Source of the DNA: Pseudomonas sp. MWU13-2100
GTDB taxonomy: Bacteria > Pseudomonadota > Gammaproteobacteria > Pseudomonadales > Pseudomonadaceae
Reading direction: 5' to 3'
DNA length: 55,635 nucleotides
Assembly (NCBI RefSeq): GCF_023242365.1
Contig: NZ_JALLIX010000043.1
Span: 1 to 55,635 of the forward strand
The position numbers and the translations under genes are program-made. Below are positions 45,957 to 53,699 of the stretch, piece after piece. Position 1 is the stretch's first letter; every line of letters starts with the position of its first letter. A model generated the notes under the pieces. The model worked only from the letters and a program-made list of their open reading frames with translations. It did no database searches and had not been told where the DNA came from.

Positions 45957-46406
45957 TCAATGATCACGAAATTCCTTATGACAGGCATCGCAGGCGTCTT
46001 CGACCTTCTCGACCGCCGGTTTCAGGGTACTGGCCTTGTAAGGTTGGACCTGACTGGCCAGGCGCAGCTCCCCGGTCGCCGCTTCCAGCGAGCGCGCCAA
46101 CTCCTGGAAATGCGCCTGCTTCTGCCAGACCGCGTCCCGGGCGCTGGTATGCTCCGCTTCCTTGACTTGCGGGAAATGTTTCCACGGCTCACGGGACAGA
46201 CTGTCGAGCTGGTTCGCGCCCTCGACGAAACGCGGCCCGTCAAAAGGAATACGACCGCGCAGCATGCCGCCCAGGTCTTCGCTGGTTTTGAGCATCTGCT
46301 TGAAAATGGCCTTGCGCTGGCCCAAAGGCGAATTCGGATCGACGCCGCCGCATGCACCGAGGGTCAGACAGGCCAGCAATACAACAGAAAGTTTTTTAAG
46401 AGTCAT
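45957..46406 (-). CDS. cytochrome c' -like lipoprotein
   Basis: The 149-aa precursor carries a lipoprotein signal (lipobox LGAC). It has the helical cytochrome c' layout with the haem-binding CDACH at residues 139-143, close to the C-terminus, followed by KEFR as in the family. Cytochromes c' bind NO and may detoxify it; the lipid anchor would fix it to a periplasmic membrane face. The gene stands alone and is convergent with the DUF1090 gene. Confidence 0.88.
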   Translation of the reverse strand: MTLKKLSVVLLACLTLGACGGVDPNSPLGQRKAIFKQMLKTSEDLGGMLRGRIPFDGPRFVEGANQLDSLSREPWKHFPQVKEAEHTSARDAVWQKQAHFQELARSLEAATGELRLASQVQPYKASTLKPAVEKVEDACDACHKEFRDH

Positions 46407-46552
46407 GATGGTTTCGGATCACGGGAAACGGCGGTCAGTATCCTCGCCTGATCACCAAAGACCAAGAGCCTGCCCCCTTCTTAACCACACTAAATCAGTG
46501 GAATTACTGAACAAAGTCTGAACAGGCAATCACCCAAGGAATTCACCGCTGT

Positions 46553-47704
46553 ATGAACACCACCTTCAAACGACTGGCCGCAAGCCTTTGTGTCCTCGCC
46601 CTGCTCGCCGGCTGCAACCGTAAGGAACCCCCGGCGCCCCCTGCCCCAGTGATGACCTACCTGAAGGCGGACTGGCAGGCGCTGCCAACGGTATCCGACG
46701 CCGATCTGCAAGCGGGTTTCACCTCGTGGCGCAGCGCCTGCGCCCGGCTCAAGGCCGACGCCAACTGGGGGCCGACCTGCCTGGCGGCCGTGAATGTGGC
46801 CAATACCCCGGCGGCCATTCGCGACTTTCTCCAACAGAACCTCGAGGTCTATGGCCTGCGCTCGGCGCAGAACAGCGCCGACGGCCTGATCACCGGCTAC
46901 TACGAGCCCGTCTACCCCGGCAGCCTGATCCAGACCGCCAAGGCCACGGTGCCGGTCTATGGCGTACCGGACGACCTGATCATCGTGCAGCTCGACAGCC
47001 TCTATCCTGAACTCAAGGGCAAGCGCCTGCGTGGACGGCTGGAGGGGCGCGTGGTGAAACCCTATGACGACGCGGCACTGATCGCCACCCAGGGCGTCAA
47101 GGCCCCGGTGCTGGCCTGGCTGACCGATCCGATGGACCTGCAATTCCTGCAGATCCAAGGTTCGGGGCGGATTCGCCTGGACAACGGCCAGCAACTGCGG
47201 ATCGGTTACGCCGACCAGAACGGCTACCCCTATCGCGCCATCGGCCGTTGGCTGGTGGAACAGGGCGAGTTGAAGAAGGAAGACGTCACCATGGGCGCCA
47301 TCAGCGCCTGGGCCAAGGCGCATCCGACACGGATCCCGCAATTGCTCGGCAGCAACCCCAGCTATGTGTTCTTCGCCCGCAACCCGGACAGCAACGAAGG
47401 GCCACGCGGTTCGCTGAACGTGCCGCTGACGGCCGGCTATAGCGTGGCGGTGGATCGCAAGGTGATTCCGCTGGGCAGTTTGTTGTGGTTGTCGACCACC
47501 AAGCCGGACGGCAGCGCCCTGGTCCGCCCGGTGGCGGCCCAGGATACCGGCGGCGCGATTGCCGGCGAGGTCCGTGCCGACCTGTTCTGGGGCACCGGCG
47601 ATGCAGCGGGGCAACTGGCCGGGGACATGAAGCAGAAAGGCAATATCTGGCTGCTCTGGCCCAAGGGCATGGCGTTGCCCAAGACTCCGGATACAGGCAG
47701 CTGA
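46553..47704 (+). CDS. mltA: membrane-bound lytic murein transglycosylase A
   Basis: This 383-aa outer-membrane lipoprotein (lipobox LLAGC) cuts peptidoglycan to 1,6-anhydro products. It has the MltA barrel (TGYYEPVYPGS; QIQGSGRIRL) and the 3D domain at the C-terminus, with the catalytic aspartate in AAQDTGGAI. The ATG at 46553 starts a standard signal peptide. Confidence 0.94.
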   Translation: MNTTFKRLAASLCVLALLAGCNRKEPPAPPAPVMTYLKADWQALPTVSDADLQAGFTSWRSACARLKADANWGPTCLAAVNVANTPAAIRDFLQQNLEVYGLRSAQNSADGLITGYYEPVYPGSLIQTAKATVPVYGVPDDLIIVQLDSLYPELKGKRLRGRLEGRVVKPYDDAALIATQGVKAPVLAWLTDPMDLQFLQIQGSGRIRLDNGQQLRIGYADQNGYPYRAIGRWLVEQGELKKEDVTMGAISAWAKAHPTRIPQLLGSNPSYVFFARNPDSNEGPRGSLNVPLTAGYSVAVDRKVIPLGSLLWLSTTKPDGSALVRPVAAQDTGGAIAGEVRADLFWGTGDAAGQLAGDMKQKGNIWLLWPKGMALPKTPDTGS

Positions 47705-47791
47705 TCCTGCGCGGCCCGCACGGGCCTCTTCGCGACGGTGCGGCGAAGGCGCCAATGCAGGCGCCGCATGATCCAAGGACTAAAACACCCA

Positions 47792-48178
47792 TTAGATCGA
47801 GACGAAAAAGAACGCCGCGATCAAGGCCACCCCGACAAACCACACCAGCGAGCGCAACATCGCCCAGTCCGCCAGGTAACAGATGATGTAGAGCAGGCGG
47901 CTGGTGATGAACAGCACCGCCAGCACGTTGATGGTCACCAGTGACGCAGTGCCGGCGAGATGGGCAATGATCACTGCCGCGGCAAAGGCCGGGGTGACCT
48001 CGAAACTGTTCAACTGCGCCGCATGGGCCCGCTTGGCGAAACCCTCGAGCCCTTCGAGAAAGGCTCGGGGATCATGGTTCTCCCGCGGGCCGTACTTGCC
48101 GCCACTGGACTTGGCAATGCCAATGCACAGGTAAGGCAGGAGGAATGCGATCAATACGCACCAGAAAGCGGCGGTCAT
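47792..48178 (-). CDS. MAPEG-family membrane protein
   Basis: The 128-aa protein has four predicted membrane helices. The family pattern is visible: N-terminal LLPYLCIGIAK, the loop with ENHDPRAF, then RAHAAQLNSFE (the Arg/Asn of the glutathione site) and SRLLYIICYLAD. Bacterial MAPEG proteins are poorly understood; some act as glutathione transferases. It is monocistronic. Confidence 0.85.
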   Translation of the reverse strand: MTAAFWCVLIAFLLPYLCIGIAKSSGGKYGPRENHDPRAFLEGLEGFAKRAHAAQLNSFEVTPAFAAAVIIAHLAGTASLVTINVLAVLFITSRLLYIICYLADWAMLRSLVWFVGVALIAAFFFVSI

Positions 48179-48355
48179 AACAAAGTCCTTGAAGAGTGCC
48201 CGACGGCGTCGCCCACAACACTAGCGCATAACCGAACACTCCACAGAAACCGATTCGCCAAGGCTGTGCGGCGGTTTATTTCGCTTCTGCTTGCCCCTGA
48301 ACCAGAGCGCCTTCAGCCTCGGCAATGCCCCACTGCCTGCGTCCAGCGCCTCGAC

Positions 48356-48580
48356 CTAAGCGTCAGTAGCGCTCACCACAGGTCGGTACTTCAGCAGATC
48401 GCCGGGCTGGCAATCGAGCGCCTGGCAAATGGCCTCAAGGGTTGCCAGGCGAACCCCCTTGACCTTGCCCTGCTTCAACAACGAAAGGTTCTGTTCGGTA
48501 ATGCCGATCTGCGCCGCCAGGTCCTTGGACTTGACCTTGCGCATGGCCAGCATCACATCCAGCGTTATTTCAATCGACAT
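48356..48580 (-). CDS. small XRE-family regulator (HTH_26/YozG-like)
   Basis: This 74-aa protein is almost entirely an XRE helix-turn-helix (VKSKDLAAQIGITEQNLSLLKQG). It begins 12 bp after the DUF2975 gene on the same strand. This pairing of a DUF2975 membrane protein with a small XRE regulator is common and suggests that the membrane protein controls the regulator. It probably binds the dyad at 49201-49223. Confidence 0.87.
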   Translation of the reverse strand: MSIEITLDVMLAMRKVKSKDLAAQIGITEQNLSLLKQGKVKGVRLATLEAICQALDCQPGDLLKYRPVVSATDA

Positions 48581-48592
48581 CGACGCGCCCCA

Positions 48593-49141
48593 CTAAATGA
48601 ATTGTTGGTTTTCACGGGCCATCTGGCAGGCATTGCCCATGATCCGTGCCACCAGCATGACCGCGGCGGCGAGAAACAAGGCCACCAGTTGAGCCGGGCT
48701 GAAACCGAGACTCAGCAGGCGCTCTCCCGGTGGCAGCAACAGGGTGATCCACACGCTCATCAGCGGGTACAGCAGCACACTGCACAGCACCCACAGACCG
48801 ACACTCCTGCCGACCGCGCCCAGCAGATCGGCCGTTTCCCGGGAAAAATACTCACCCTGCGCATAGGTCTGGAACAAAGCGCGCAGCGCTTCCAGACCAC
48901 GCGTCAGGACCAGCAATGGAATGCTGCTCAGCAGCATGCCGCCGCCCACCTGCCACCAGGGCATGGCGGCAATATCGACTTCAAGCTCCCTGGCCAGGGA
49001 GGTCAGGTTGAAGTCCAGCCCGTGCTCGACAAGTACCGGAAACAGCCAGCAAGCCACGTTCAACAGCAACATGCTCACCAGCAAAACCAAGGTGGCATTT
49101 GCCAACCAGCGACTGTGCCTGATCAAACGATCGTCTTTCAT
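48593..49141 (-). CDS. DUF2975-family membrane protein
   Basis: The 182-aa protein has four predicted membrane helices at about residues 15-35, 60-82, 110-132 and 145-165. A cytoplasmic loop (RALFQTYAQGEYFS) is the DUF2975 signature. The function is unknown. It is first in the operon with the XRE regulator. A promoter with an overlapping palindrome lies 60 nt upstream. Confidence 0.83.
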   Translation of the reverse strand: MKDDRLIRHSRWLANATLVLLVSMLLLNVACWLFPVLVEHGLDFNLTSLARELEVDIAAMPWWQVGGGMLLSSIPLLVLTRGLEALRALFQTYAQGEYFSRETADLLGAVGRSVGLWVLCSVLLYPLMSVWITLLLPPGERLLSLGFSPAQLVALFLAAAVMLVARIMGNACQMARENQQFI

Positions 49142-49200
49142 TGAATACTCCTGTCAGTTCTTTGGCCGGATGACCCGGCAAAGAAACTAACAGGGGATTA

Positions 49201-49230
49201 AATTATCGCAAAACGATAATTTATTACAAA
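49201..49230 (-). promoter_or_regulatory. promoter with embedded operator of the DUF2975-XRE operon
   Basis: On the minus strand: TTGTAA (-35, 49230-49225), 16 bp, GATAAT (-10, 49208-49203). A perfect palindrome AAATTATCG/CGATAATTT (49201-49223) with a 5-nt centre covers the -10 and the spacer. A repressor bound there would block RNA polymerase, which suits autoregulation by the XRE protein. Confidence 0.65.
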
Positions 49231-49269
49231 ATTACAACAATAATCAGCCTTATGTCTCAGCCCAACCGT

Positions 49270-49677
49270 TCACTTCCGGACCAACTCGTCTTCCTTGAAC
49301 TGATCCTTCACGTAGCGGATCTCGGTCCGCCCGTGGGGCGATGGCAAGCCATCCTCGCCGAGGTTGACGAAAACCATCTTTTCCACGGTCAGGATGCTTT
49401 TACGGGTGATCTTGTTGCGCACTTCACAGGTCAGGGTAATGGACGTACGGCCGAACTCGGTGGCGGTGATACCCAACTCGATGATGTCGCCCTGGCGCGA
49501 GGCGCTGACGAAGTTGATTTCCGAGATGTACTTGGTCACCACGCGCTGGTTGCCCAGTTGGACGATGGCGTAGATCGCCGCTTCCTCGTCGATCCAGCGC
49601 AGCAGGCTGCCGCCGAACAACGTGCCGTTGGGGTTGAGGTCTTCGGGTTTGACCCATTTGCGGGTGTGGAAATTCAT
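49270..49677 (-). CDS. hotdog-fold acyl-CoA thioesterase (YciA-like)
   Basis: The 135-aa protein is a single hotdog domain. Residues NPNGTLFGGSLLRWIDEEAA contain the Asn and Asp/Glu that make the active site in the YciA/acyl-CoA hydrolase group. It would hydrolyse acyl-CoA to free acid and CoA. ATG 49677 follows AGGAG; a longer frame back to 49779 has no ribosome site. It is divergent from ahcY. Confidence 0.85.
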   Translation of the reverse strand: MNFHTRKWVKPEDLNPNGTLFGGSLLRWIDEEAAIYAIVQLGNQRVVTKYISEINFVSASRQGDIIELGITATEFGRTSITLTCEVRNKITRKSILTVEKMVFVNLGEDGLPSPHGRTEIRYVKDQFKEDELVRK

Positions 49678-49796
49678 GCTCACTCCTGACCGTCTTGCCG
49701 ATTGATGCCAAGCATCATGGCAGAGCGGACGGTCAAGCTCCATGCAGGGTCGACTATGGTCGCCATCGACAATCTTCATGTTGCCGACAGAAACCC

Positions 49797-49825
49797 TTGG
49801 GAAGTCCGTTCCGGGCAGCTATAAT
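49797..49825 (+). promoter_or_regulatory. sigma-70 promoter of ahcY
   Basis: TTGGGA (49797-49802), 17 bp, TATAAT (49820-49825). Transcription would begin near 49832, inside a perfect 7-bp dyad ACCGTTT-CA-AAACGGT (49830-49845), upstream of the SAH riboswitch. Confidence 0.7.
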
Positions 49826-49877
49826 CCCCACCGTTTCAAAACGGTAACCTTCTCTTGATACCGTTTTCCCGCCACCT

Positions 49878-49976
49878 GTCCGAGGGGCGCTGCAGCAGGT
49901 TCGACCTGTCAGGCTCGGATGGGGCGTTGTTCGATCAGGGTTCCCTGCACGGACACTAAACGCACAACGGCGCCCA
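49878..49976 (+). promoter_or_regulatory. S-adenosylhomocysteine (SAH) riboswitch
   Basis: The sequence TCCGAGGGGCGCTGCAGC...CAGGCTCGGA, followed downstream by AACGGCGCCC, has the core of the SAH riboswitch (RF01057). It shows the outer CCGAG/CTCGG stem, the conserved GCGCTGC loop and a 3' strand, GGCGCC, that pairs back as a pseudoknot. It ends 27 nt before the ahcY start. On binding SAH it is known to raise expression of SAH-clearing genes. Confidence 0.9.
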
Positions 49977-50003
49977 TTCGCATACTACGAATGGAGGCTC
50001 TTC

Positions 50004-51413
50004 ATGAGCGCTGTCAACACGCCTGCAGATTTCAACGACTATAAAGTCGCCGATATGTCCCTGGCTGCCTGGGGTCGTCGCGAAACCATCATCGCCGAAT
50101 CGGAAATGCCGGCCCTGATGGGTCTGCGCCGCAAGTACGCCGGTGAGCTGCCGCTCAAGGGCGCCAAGATCATCGGCTGCATCCACATGACCATCCAGAC
50201 CGCCGTGCTGATCGAGACCCTGGTTGTCCTGGGTGCCGAAGTTCGCTGGTCGTCCTGCAACATCTTCTCGACCCAGGACCAGGCCGCTGCCGCTATCGCC
50301 GCCGCCGGTATCCCGGTGTTCGCCTGGAAAGGCGAGACCGAGCAGGAGTACGAGTGGTGCATCGAGCAGACCATCCTGAAGGACGGCCAGCCTTGGGACG
50401 CCAACATGATCCTCGACGACGGCGGCGACCTGACCGAGATCATCCACAAGAAATACCCGGCCATGCTGGAAAAAATCCACGGTGTGACCGAAGAAACCAC
50501 CACCGGCGTGCACCGTCTGCTGGAAATGCTGGCCAAGGGCGAGCTGAAAATCCCGGCCATCAACGTCAACGACTCGGTGACCAAGAGCAAGAACGACAAC
50601 AAGTACGGCTGCCGTCACAGCCTGAACGACGCCATCAAGCGCGGTACCGACCACCTGCTGTCCGGCAAGCAAGCGCTGGTGATCGGCTACGGTGACGTGG
50701 GCAAGGGCTCGGCCCAGTCCCTGCGTCAGGAAGGTATGATCGTCAAGGTCTCCGAAGTCGATCCGATCTGCGCCATGCAAGCCTGCATGGACGGTTTCGA
50801 AGTGGTTTCGCCGTTCCTAAACGGCCTGAACGACGGCACCGCCGCCAGCATCGACACGGCCCTGCTGGGCAAGATCGACCTGATCGTGACCACCACCGGT
50901 AACGTCAATGTCTGCGATGCGAACATGCTCAAGGCCCTGAAGAAACGCGCCGTGGTCTGCAACATCGGTCACTTCGACAACGAAATCGACACCGCTTTCA
51001 TGCGCAAGAACTGGGCATGGGAAGAAGTGAAGCCACAGGTGCACAAGATCCACCGCACCGGTCATGGTGATTTCGATCCACAGAACGACGACTACCTGAT
51101 TCTGCTGGCCGAAGGCCGTCTGGTGAACCTGGGCAACGCCACTGGTCACCCGAGCCGCATCATGGACGGTTCGTTCGCCAACCAGGTACTGGCACAGATC
51201 TTCCTGTTCGGCCAGAAGTACGCCGACCTGTCCGCCGCTCAGAAAGCCGAGCGCCTGACCGTGGAAGTGCTGCCGAAGAAACTCGACGAAGAAGTGGCCC
51301 TGGAAATGGTCCGCGGCTTCGGCGGCGTGGTCACCCAACTGACCAAGACCCAGGCCGACTACATTGGCGTGGCCGTCGAAGGTCCGTTCAAGCCGCACGC
51401 CTATCGCTACTGA
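50004..51413 (+). CDS. ahcY: adenosylhomocysteinase
   Basis: AhcY splits S-adenosylhomocysteine into adenosine and homocysteine, relieving product inhibition of methyltransferases. The 469-aa protein contains the NAD site GYGDVGKGSAQS, the substrate segment with DSVTKSKNDNKYGCRHS, and the C-terminal KPHAYRY end. It is controlled by the SAH riboswitch, and metF follows after a REPIN. Confidence 0.97.
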   Translation: MSAVNTPADFNDYKVADMSLAAWGRRETIIAESEMPALMGLRRKYAGELPLKGAKIIGCIHMTIQTAVLIETLVVLGAEVRWSSCNIFSTQDQAAAAIAAAGIPVFAWKGETEQEYEWCIEQTILKDGQPWDANMILDDGGDLTEIIHKKYPAMLEKIHGVTEETTTGVHRLLEMLAKGELKIPAINVNDSVTKSKNDNKYGCRHSLNDAIKRGTDHLLSGKQALVIGYGDVGKGSAQSLRQEGMIVKVSEVDPICAMQACMDGFEVVSPFLNGLNDGTAASIDTALLGKIDLIVTTTGNVNVCDANMLKALKKRAVVCNIGHFDNEIDTAFMRKNWAWEEVKPQVHKIHRTGHGDFDPQNDDYLILLAEGRLVNLGNATGHPSRIMDGSFANQVLAQIFLFGQKYADLSAAQKAERLTVEVLPKKLDEEVALEMVRGFGGVVTQLTKTQADYIGVAVEGPFKPHAYRY

Positions 51414-51425
51414 TACGCCTGGTTC

Positions 51426-51508
51426 CTTGTAGGAGCGAGCTTGCTCGCGATAGCGGTGTCACTGACATTCCGCGTCGCGCTCATCGCGAGCAAGCTTGCT
51501 CCTACAAG
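51426..51508. repeat. REPIN (TGTAGGAGCGAGCTTGCTCG family)
   Basis: CTTGTAGGAGCGAGCTTGCT and its inverted copy ending CTCCTACAAG pair with a spacer of about 30 bp. This is a fourth REP sequence type in the window, lying between ahcY and metF. Confidence 0.88.
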
Positions 51509-51546
51509 AGCCAGCGTCCGGCTTTCGCGTTTCCAAGGATCCGACC

Positions 51547-52392
51547 ATGTCCCAAGATCGTCGCTACAGCTTCGAGTTCTTCCCGACCAAGACCGACGCT
51601 GGGCAAGAAAAACTGCTCGCCACTGCCCGTCAGCTGGCCAGCCACAACCCCGACTTTTTCTCCTGCACCTACGGTGCTGGTGGCTCGACCCGCGACCGCA
51701 CGATCAACACCGTGCTGCAGCTCGAGAGCGAAGTAAAGATTCCCGCCGCGCCGCACCTGTCCTGCGTCGGCGACAGCAAAGCCGACCTGCGCGGCCTGCT
51801 GGAGCAATACAAGGGCGCCGGCATCCAGCGCATCGTCGCGCTGCGCGGTGACCTGCCTTCCGGCATGGGCATGGCCAGCGGCGAATTGCTGCACGCCAAC
51901 GACCTGGTGAGCTTCATTCGTGAAGAAACCGGTAGCCACTTCCATATCGAAGTCGCCGCCTACCCGGAAATGCACCCGCAAGCGCGCAACTTCGAAGAAG
52001 ATCTGCGCAATTTCGTGCGCAAGGCCAACGCCGGTGCCGACAGCGCGATCACCCAGTACTTCTTCAACGCCGACAGCTACTTCTATTTCGTCGAGCGTGT
52101 ACGGGCGATGGGGGTGAATATCCCGATCGTGCCGGGGATCATGCCGATCACCAACTACAGCAAGCTGGCGCGCTTCTCCGACGCCTGCGGCGCGGAGATC
52201 CCACGCTGGATCCGCAAGCAACTGGAAGCCTACGGTGACGACACCAAGAGCATCCAGGCCTTCGGCGAGCAAGTGATCAGCCAGATGTGCGACCGCCTGC
52301 TGCAAGGCGGCGCTCCAGGACTGCACTTCTACACCCTGAACCAGGCGGAACCGAGCCTGGCGATCTGGAACAATCTGAAGCTGCCACGCTGA
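51547..52392 (+). CDS. metF: methylenetetrahydrofolate reductase
   Basis: This 281-aa flavoprotein reduces 5,10-methylene-THF to 5-methyl-THF, the methyl donor for remethylating homocysteine. It shows the family blocks SFEFFPTKT, TYGAGGSTRD, CVGDSKADL and GIMPITNY. ATG 51547 has AAGGA at -11; the frame extends upstream into the REP. It continues the homocysteine theme of ahcY. Confidence 0.95.
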   Translation: MSQDRRYSFEFFPTKTDAGQEKLLATARQLASHNPDFFSCTYGAGGSTRDRTINTVLQLESEVKIPAAPHLSCVGDSKADLRGLLEQYKGAGIQRIVALRGDLPSGMGMASGELLHANDLVSFIREETGSHFHIEVAAYPEMHPQARNFEEDLRNFVRKANAGADSAITQYFFNADSYFYFVERVRAMGVNIPIVPGIMPITNYSKLARFSDACGAEIPRWIRKQLEAYGDDTKSIQAFGEQVISQMCDRLLQGGAPGLHFYTLNQAEPSLAIWNNLKLPR

Positions 52393-52397
52393 AAACT

Positions 52398-52423
52398 GCA
52401 AGCCCCTGGAAATCCGGGGGCTG
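52398..52423 (+). terminator. hairpin after metF, weak terminator
   Basis: GCAAGCCCC...GGGGCTGC pairs strongly but lacks a T tract. Confidence 0.4.
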
Positions 52424-52504
52424 CAACCTCGTTACCCACTCAAGCCCTCCAGAGAAAACGCGTCAGAGCTTCTATTCGCCGCTCTAGCGTCGTACTCTCC
52501 AACC

Positions 52505-53260
52505 ATGTCCGTCATTGCCCAACTTCTGACAGCCGTGCTTTTTGCTTGCCTGAGCTTCGCCGCTCAAGGTGAAAAGCTGCGTATTGTCACCGAACCCTGG
52601 GCCCCCTACGTCTACGAAGAAAACGGCCAGGCCCAAGGGTTGGACTACGAAACCACGGCCATTGTCTTCCAGCGCCTGGGAATCGAGGTGGAGTGGCAGT
52701 TCCTGCCCTGGAAACGCTGCCTGATGTTGCTGGAACAAGGTCAGGCCGATGGCGCCCTGGATATCTTCCAAAACCCCGAGCGCGACAGCAGCCTGCTCTA
52801 CCCCAGTGAGCCCTTGTCGGAGGTGGATTTCGTGTTGTTCTACGCCAAGGCCCACCCTCACCCCTTCAGCACCCTCGACGACCTCAAGGGCCTGACCATC
52901 GGCACCTCCCCCGGCTATCTGTACAGCTCGGTGTTCAAGGACGCCACAGGACTCAAGCGCGAGGACGGGCCCAGTCACGAAGCCAACTTCGGTAAACTGG
53001 TCCGCGGCCGCATCGACTTGCTGATCACCGATCGCCGGGTCGGCCAGCGCCTGCTGAAACAACTTCGGTTGCAGGACCAGGTCGACCAGTACCCGAGGGT
53101 GATTGCCCGGGAAAGCCAGTACCTGGCGATTCGCCGCAATGCCGGGATGGACCTGCTGGTCCAGCGTTTCGGCGCCGAACTGCGGCGCTTCAAGCGTGAA
53201 CCGGCCTATGCCGCGCTGGTTGCCCGCTATGCGGACAAAGCCAGTACCGCGCAACCTTGA
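52505..53260 (+). CDS. periplasmic solute-binding protein, family 3 (orphan)
   Basis: The 251-aa precursor has a signal peptide (LLTAVLFACLSFAAQG) and a family 3 binding fold, with the early block IVTEPWAPYVYEENG and the later GTSPGYLYSS. It lacks permease and ATPase neighbours, like the orphan at 26241. Possible roles are sensing, or binding for a transporter encoded elsewhere. It lies between metF and rhlE2, where P. aeruginosa also has a hypothetical gene. Confidence 0.75.
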   Translation: MSVIAQLLTAVLFACLSFAAQGEKLRIVTEPWAPYVYEENGQAQGLDYETTAIVFQRLGIEVEWQFLPWKRCLMLLEQGQADGALDIFQNPERDSSLLYPSEPLSEVDFVLFYAKAHPHPFSTLDDLKGLTIGTSPGYLYSSVFKDATGLKREDGPSHEANFGKLVRGRIDLLITDRRVGQRLLKQLRLQDQVDQYPRVIARESQYLAIRRNAGMDLLVQRFGAELRRFKREPAYAALVARYADKASTAQP

Positions 53261-53271
53261 GGCGCACGAGG

Positions 53272-53346
53272 CCTGTAGGAACCGGCTTGCTGGCGATGGC
53301 GGCGGTGAATATTGCATCGCTATCGCCGGCAAGCCGGCTCCCACAA
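53272..53346. repeat. REPIN (GGAGCCGGCTTGCCGGCGAT family)
   Basis: CCTGTAGGAACCGGCTTGCT and the inverted TATCGCCGGCAAGCCGGCTC flank about 20 bp. Confidence 0.85.
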
Positions 53347-53423
53347 AAGAAGCACGTATCAGCGCCGCGGTAACGAAAGGGTAAACCGTTGAGCAGCAGG
53401 AAAGCGGCGCACAGCGTTTGCTC

Positions 53424-53432
53424 TGTTATACT
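53424..53432 (+). promoter_or_regulatory. extended -10 promoter of rhlE2
   Basis: TGT followed by TATACT (TG at 53424-53425, -10 at 53427-53432). No good -35 is visible. Transcription would start near 53439 and leave a leader of about 260 nt. Confidence 0.5.
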
Positions 53433-53575
53433 CCGGCCTTCCCGCCAGGCTCACGCCCGGACGCTCGACCTTGCATCAGGTATTCCGACACTGCGACCAG
53501 CGCCGCCCAACGGCCCGCGCGAGCAGTGCGTAGAGCCTCAAGGCCCAGCAGGACCGGACGGGATGGCCCACCAAG

Positions 53576-53635
53576 GGTCTGTAAGAAAACTCGCCAGGCC
53601 GCAAGACAGGCGGCCAGCTTTCCTCCTACAGATCC
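53576..53635 (+). promoter_or_regulatory. folded leader RNA of rhlE2
   Basis: GGTCTGTA (53576-53583) pairs with TACAGATCC (53627-53635) through one bulge. Inside, GGCCGC (53597-53602) and GCGGCC (53610-53615) form a second stem. The structure lies 65 nt before the ATG in a 260-nt leader. Long structured leaders are known for other DEAD-box helicase mRNAs and can serve autoregulation or cold response. Confidence 0.5.
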
Positions 53636-53699
53636 TGAAACGCCATTCGCGCCAGGCAAGATTCCCATCGGGCCAAGCCCTAACTGAACAGGATTACTC

